Positions 58,884 through 64,000 of a DNA stretch of 64,000 nt are shown piece by piece. Within the stretch, counting starts at the first letter, position 1; the number at the start of each line of letters is the position of its first letter. Under the pieces are notes generated by a model. That model did not search any database. It was not told the origin of the DNA and was given only the letters and a program-made list of their open reading frames with translations. The stretch is from Alisma plantago-aquatica. Its lineage: Eukaryota; Streptophyta; Magnoliopsida; Alismatales; Alismataceae. Position numbers and translations under genes: made by a program. The DNA is taken from positions 748,627,556 to 748,691,555 of the forward strand of contig OY856413.1 in the NCBI GenBank assembly GCA_963693085.1, in the 5' to 3' direction.

Positions 58884-59395
58884 ACATGAAAAATAGATCT
58901 TTCTTTCCACAAACACATTGTGTTTCTTTTCTAGTAAATACATAAGTGCTAAGGATCTTGTTAATATAATGGAAAATAGGGTTGTAGATGTGTGTTGTCC
59001 TAGATTTTGCATCCTCATGATGTCATTATCAGTGATTTCCATCCACCAATCATCACTTCTAAATTTATATGGGTATGACATAGCCCCTCCATAACGACAT
59101 TCAAAGGCGTTAGAAATTTTCTTGGAAGAAATCTTATAATTGCATCCAAGAAGTCAAAAAATAATGATAGCAAATGGTTCGTATGGTTTTTGGGGTCATC
59201 CTCAGTATGGAAGGTAGTCAGAAACTCATAAGTTAGTCTTTGGTAGGTAGGGCTTACAATGCAACACGTATAACGGAGCCCTAATTCCTTGAGCAATTCC
59301 AAGACTTCATCCTTGAAGAGAACCACCTCTAAAGTTTCTACAGAGACAAATCTTGTAGGCAAGACCATACAGGTGATCATTGTTTGATAGGTCTT
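58884..59395 (-). pseudogene. Athila ORF-1-like post-pol frame of element B, split by element A
   Basis: The 59,015-59,380 frame (ELLKELGLRYTCCI, SPTYQRLTYEFLTTF) has the PTYxxLTxEFLxTF run seen in the Athila ORF-1 family (PF03078). It continues with frame changes through WWMEITDNDIMR to the junction at 58,884, and picks up again at 42,421. The role of these proteins is not known. Assignment to PF03078 is from memory of its motif. Confidence 0.55.
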
Positions 59396-60866
59396 GTCCT
59401 CCTCCTTTGTGACATTGAATTGAGTGGAGGAGACATATTATGGGATAGAAGAAGAACTCTCCCTTATGTGGCGCTTTGCCACTTGCTTGATGGGTTCCAT
59501 TGATGCCTTGTTAGAGTTTTAAAACACTGGAACATGCATGTGCTATGGTGGATATGATGTGTCTTCTAAGCTCAGAGAAGTTGCTGATAAACTACTATGC
59601 ATGACATGTCCTATGAAACATAGAACATGTGTTCTGCAAATCGGGCGATCTCATCGATTGAAGATGAACTAGGGTGTCCCAACATGTTGGCTCCTATCAC
59701 ACTGGGTTTGTTGAGCTTGGCAGAGGCCTCTGGTCAAGGATGACGTAGAGTAAGGGGTGGGTAGGTCTTTTGGTGGTAATGGAGGCGTGGATGACGATCA
59801 ACTATAGATCTGAGCTCAATCGCTTGGACAAACACAACTTAGAGGTGGTGTTTCTTCACATAGCTGAACATGGCTGGACAGCGTCGATGTTGCTCTGAGT
59901 TGACAATGATGGAGGTGTTGGTGGTGGCTCCAAGATTGAGCACACGGGCAAGGGTGCACACAGTTGCGACTGGTGGCTCTTTTCTCAAACATGGAACGAG
60001 TGAATGGGGGGGGGGGAGAGAAAACTTTCAAATTTGGGTTAAAAACCCTGGTTCTTCTTCCTGAACACCCTATGTCTTATCAAATACACGACGTCAACTG
60101 ATGCATATAAGCAACTGTTGTCTTTTTTTTATTTTCCCCTTGCCCGATGATGACACACTGTGTATTTTATCTCACACGCTGTGTCCCTGCATTAGAAAAC
60201 TTTACTGAGGAACCTCTCGAGGGACACAACGTTTGTTAATTTACACACAACGTGTATTCTTCCAGTGGACTTTTTGATATCTTCAGGCTAATAAGGACAC
60301 AATGTGTGTTAATTAATTATCACATGACGTGTAAGTTTCCTACAAGTTTATCAGTAATGGATGACCACACGGGCATACCGTGTGCAAATATGCACACGTA
60401 GTGTAAGTATCCAATAGCTTCCTCAAAGAATTTATTAGAAGATGCACACCTTGTGTAAATATGCACACGCAGTGTAGTCCGGGCATTTTTGTCGAATACC
60501 TCCTTGACTGTGGTGACACGTCATTTTCTAGGTAGGACACATTGCGTCTGGCTAAATTTATGTAAATAGAGGCCATGTGCTTTGATATCTCTATAGAACC
60601 TACAATGACGATGATATATGATTCATAAGGATCTAGATTATTACGTTCATCCATGACAAATTTATTTAGAAAAAGAAAAGTTCTTATGTGAGAAATGAAA
60701 TCTATACTAATTGTGGGGTCAACTCCCACAAGGTCCTCCCTTTAGAGTCTAGAGTGAGACTTGAATCAGTAACATCAAGCATTTGAGAGAGATCAGAGGC
60801 TCCCTGATCAATCTTCTCTCCATCAGTGTATAGTTTGTAGCATTGACTGTTAACTTTAAATGAGGA
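59396..60866 (-). other. Spacer of element B between pol and the ORF-1-like frame
   Basis: A run of eleven G lies at 60,006-60,016. Between 60,150 and 60,480 the words ACACAACGTGTG, CACACGCTGTGT and GCACACGTAGTGT recur six or more times, as they do in the B LTR at 39,990-40,290. A 129-codon minus-strand frame (60,340-60,729) crosses this array and is not recognised; it may be chance. Confidence 0.45.
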
Positions 60867-63800
60867 TTATTTTCCTTGTAGCTCCATGGGTCTGTAGGGA
60901 TAAACCTTCAACACTAGAAAAGGTTCAGACCATTTAGAACACAGCTTCCCTGGACAGAATTTAATCTTGGAGTTTAACAACAACACTTGGTCTCCTTCTT
61001 TGAAATCTTTTCTCTGGATCCTCTTATCATACCATCTCTTTGTTTTCTCCTTATAAATCTTTACATATTCATATGCATCCAACAAATCTCTTCCAGTTCC
61101 TAGAGTTGTAGCAACCTTCTTTCTCCTGCTTTGTTCATATCATAATTGAGAAATTTGATTGCCCACAATGCTGTATGTTAAAGTTCTACAGGTAGATGAC
61201 AAGACTTTCCATAAAACAATTTGAAAGGAGTAATACCAATAGGTATTTTGTAAGATATCCTCTAAGCCCACAATGCATCATCTAATTTCAGTGCCCAATA
61301 TGTTCTTGAGATAAAGACTGTCTTCTCTAATATTTTCTTTCAATTGTCTATTGGAGATCTCAACTTGTCCTAAAGTTTGTGGATGGTAAGGCATAGAGAT
61401 TTTATGCTTGACATCATACTTGCGTAGTAGGTTGTTTAATTTTCTCTCATTTAAATGACTTCTTCCATTAGATATGACTGCCCTTAGAACACCAAATCTC
61501 AGAAAATAGTAATTTGGAATAACTTATTCACTGATTTTGTATCTAGAGCTTATGTGAGAATTGCCTCTACCCACTCTGATACATAATCACACGCCACTAG
61601 GATGAAATTTTAGCTACATAAAGAGGGAAATGGGCCCATATAGTCTATGCCGCTTACATCAAAGACTTCAATCTCTAGAATTGAGTTTAGTGGTATCTTG
61701 TCCTTCTTTAAAATTCCTCCCGATCTTTGACACCTATCACATGCTTTAACAAATGCATGCACATACCAAAATAGAGTTGTCCATTAAAAACCTAAATGTA
61801 GAATTTTGGTTGAAGTCTTGTCTCCTCCAAAATGTCCTCCATAGGGAGAGGAGTGACATTTAAAATCATACTCTAGATCTCCTCATTTAGAATGCATCTC
61901 TAGATCAACCCATCTGCACAATGTTTAAACAAAGTAGATCATCCCAATAGTAAAATTTCACATCACGAAGGAACTTTTTCTGTTGATAAGTAACATCAGG
62001 AGGAAGACATCTAGTGGCTATATAATTTACAAAATTGGCAAACCATGGTGTCACAAGTGAATTCACTGCATATAGCTCAATGGGAAGGTTGTCATCAATA
62101 GGAATCTTATTTTTGACACTTGTGGAGATGCATGAAAGATGGCTGTATACATTGTTCTTTGTCCCCTTCTTGTCTTTGATTTCCAAATAAAATTCCCCTA
62201 ACAACAATATCTAGCAGATCAGATGGGATTTAATATCCTTCTTGTTCATTGGATATCTAATTATAGAATGATCTGTATAGACAATGACTTTAACCCCATA
62301 AGATATTGTCGGAATTAATCAAAGGCATATACTATGGCAATCATTTCCTTTTCTGTAGTGGCATAATTGGTTTAAGAATTATGTAAGGGTTTTCTTGCGT
62401 AATGAGTGGCATGAAGCTTATTATCTTGCCTTTTTCCTAAGACTACCCCTATGGCGTAATCAGTGGCATCACACATGATTTCAAACGGAGAACTCCATTC
62501 CAGTGGTTAAATGACAGGGACTGAGATGAAAGCATCTTTCAATCTCTAGAAGGCTATTTTGTATTCTTCATTCCATATGAATTCCAAATCTATTTCCAAC
62601 CAGGAGCAGAGAGACTTTGCAATCTTTGAAAAATCTTTAATGAATCTTCTATAGAACCCCGCATGTCCCAAAAGCTTCAAACCTCTTTCACTGTGGTTGG
62701 AGTTGACATATTCTCAATGGCTTCTACCTTTTCTTTATCAACCTCAATCACTTTGTTTGAAATAACATGACCAAGTACAACCTCCGATTGTACCAAAAAA
62801 TGGCACTTTTCCCAATTGAGCACGAGGTTGACCTACTTACATCACTATAAAACTTTGGTTAGATTTGATAAGAAGTCATCAAAGAAATTTCCATAAACAA
62901 TGAAATCATCCATAAAATTTCCATAATCTTTTCTATGAAATCAGAAAATATGTCCATCATGCATGGTTGGAAAGTGGATGGTGCATGACATAGCCCAAAA
63001 GCATTTTCCTATAGGCATATGTCCCACAAGTGCATGTGAATGTTATTTTTTCTTGATACGACAGATAAATAGGAATCTGGGAAAAATATAGAGTACCCGT
63101 CTATTAGCAAAAATAAGAGTCATTAGCAACTCTCTCTGACATTAAGTCAATGAAAGGTAGAGGGAAATGATCTTTTCTTGTGGTTTTATTTATTCTTCTA
63201 TAGTCAATGCAGATTCACCACCCAGTTACTACCTTTCTTTGGATTAGTTCATTATTGTCCCCTTTCATTATAGTGGTTCCTCCCTTTTAGGTACAACATG
63301 TATGTCACTTACCCAAGGACTATCACTTGTAGGATAAATTGTTCAAGCATCTTAAACCTTACAGATTTCTTTTTTACAACTTCTATAATGTTTTGATTTA
63401 CCCTTCTTGGTGGTTCTATGCATGGCTTAACATCTTCTTCCAAGGCTATGTGGTGCATGCAAATGGAAAGATTAGTTGCCTTTAGATCATCAATGGAATA
63501 ACTTATCACATATTTGTACAGTCTAAGTTCTTTCAACAACTTATCCTCTTGTCATTGATCCAGCTCAACATTTATTATGACAGGAAAAGAGAAATTTGGG
63601 TCCAAGAAAGTATACATTAACCCTAGTGGAAGGGGGTTGAGTTCTACCTTTTTTCTTGGTGTAATAGTTTCACTTGCCTCCTTCTCATTTAGATCTTCAT
63701 TAGATGATGAATTTGATGCAACTTTAGAATTTTCTTCATTAAGAATGATCATTGAGACCTCTTTGTCTTCTTCACCTTAAAGATCATCAAAAACTTGTTC

Positions 63801-64000
63801 AAGAACATTTTTGTCTTCCTCTAGCAAGGCATCAATTCTATCCATCAAGTAAATATATTCTTTAGTGTTGGGTGCTTTCATAGGATCATAGACAAAAAAT
63901 ACTAGAGGTTCATCTCCTACTCTGATAGTTAGCTTCCCTTCTCTCACATCTACAATACAACCTACTGTTCAAAAAAATGGTCTCCCAAAAAGAATGGGAT
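60867..64000 (-). pseudogene. pol of Athila-like element B (protease end to integrase), runs off the window
   Basis: From the right edge on the minus strand: end of the protease (63,780-64,000; ILFGRPFF, VDVREGKLTIRVGDEP), linker (LPLGLMYTFLD), reverse transcriptase (63,540-62,640; VPKKGGTTIM-like start eroded, FMDDFIVYG at ~62,925), RNase H (62,500-62,000; FEIMCDATDYA, YATTEKEMIAIVYAFD), linker with FVNYIATRCLPPDVTYQQKK, and integrase (61,760-60,867; [30 protein letters not shown]). Many stops and frame changes. The second integrase Asp reads Asn (VISNGRSH near 61,460). Gag and the 5' LTR would lie beyond 64,000. Confidence 0.9.

Noticed and set aside
60340..60729. 129-codon frame as an env-like gene of element B
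   Set aside because: No transmembrane segment, signal peptide or family motif is visible, and it crosses the CACAC..GTGT repeat array. It was left as an unrecognised frame in the spacer.

Overview
The window is nuclear DNA of a flowering plant. One recognisable host gene, a mitochondrial coenzyme A carrier, sits near the left edge. Almost everything from about 9 kb rightwards is transposable elements, many nested in one another. The element types seen are Ty1/copia, Ty3/gypsy of Tekay-like and Athila-like type, CACTA, and putative Helitron, SINE, Tourist-like MITE and fold-back elements. I could not tell the species. The density and size of the LTR elements suggest a large, repeat-rich genome.

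Layout. 1-4.8 kb: non-coding DNA with a 1.2 kb fold-back-like element (393-1592), a MITE candidate (2299-2406) and no exons I could support. 4.85-6.28 kb: four exons (minus strand) of the CoA carrier; the exons for the last third of the protein are not in the window. 7.29-7.44 kb: a SINE-like insertion bounded by a perfect 17-bp target duplication. 9.06-12.85 kb: a 2.15 kb copia LTR plus eroded pol, minus strand. 12,846-23,102: a 10.26 kb CACTA transposon (GAA duplication). It carries a multi-exon tnpA-like gene that ends in a Ulp1/C48-type peptidase, an isolated DUF4216 remnant (its TNP2 transposase is missing), and an intact 455-codon gene for a plant-transposon-type protein between two blocks of GTCGAC palindrome arrays. 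25,733-36,872: a complete but decayed minus-strand Ty3/gypsy chromovirus with 3.37 kb LTRs and a CTATA duplication. 38,825-39,205: a small Helitron candidate.

39.2-64 kb is a three-level nest. The oldest layer (B) is an Athila-like element on the minus strand that runs off the right edge. It was split by a plus-strand Athila-like element (A; 42,422-58,878; duplication TGCCC). The 3' LTR of A was in turn split by a 5.15 kb non-coding insertion, probably a solo LTR (51,954-57,105; duplication AGTTC). A piece of that same LTR family is also present inside the CACTA element at about 19.15-19.65 kb.

Function. Only the carrier gene is likely to serve the plant. Within the CACTA element, the tnpA-like product would be expected to bind the subterminal palindromes. 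With no TNP2 seen, the element would need a transposase supplied by another copy. Gag-pol of A, B and the chromovirus is broken by stops, frameshifts and, in places, loss of catalytic residues. The least explained items are the intact gene and duplicated arrays of the CACTA element, and the fact that three unrelated elements each carry arrays of short palindromes.
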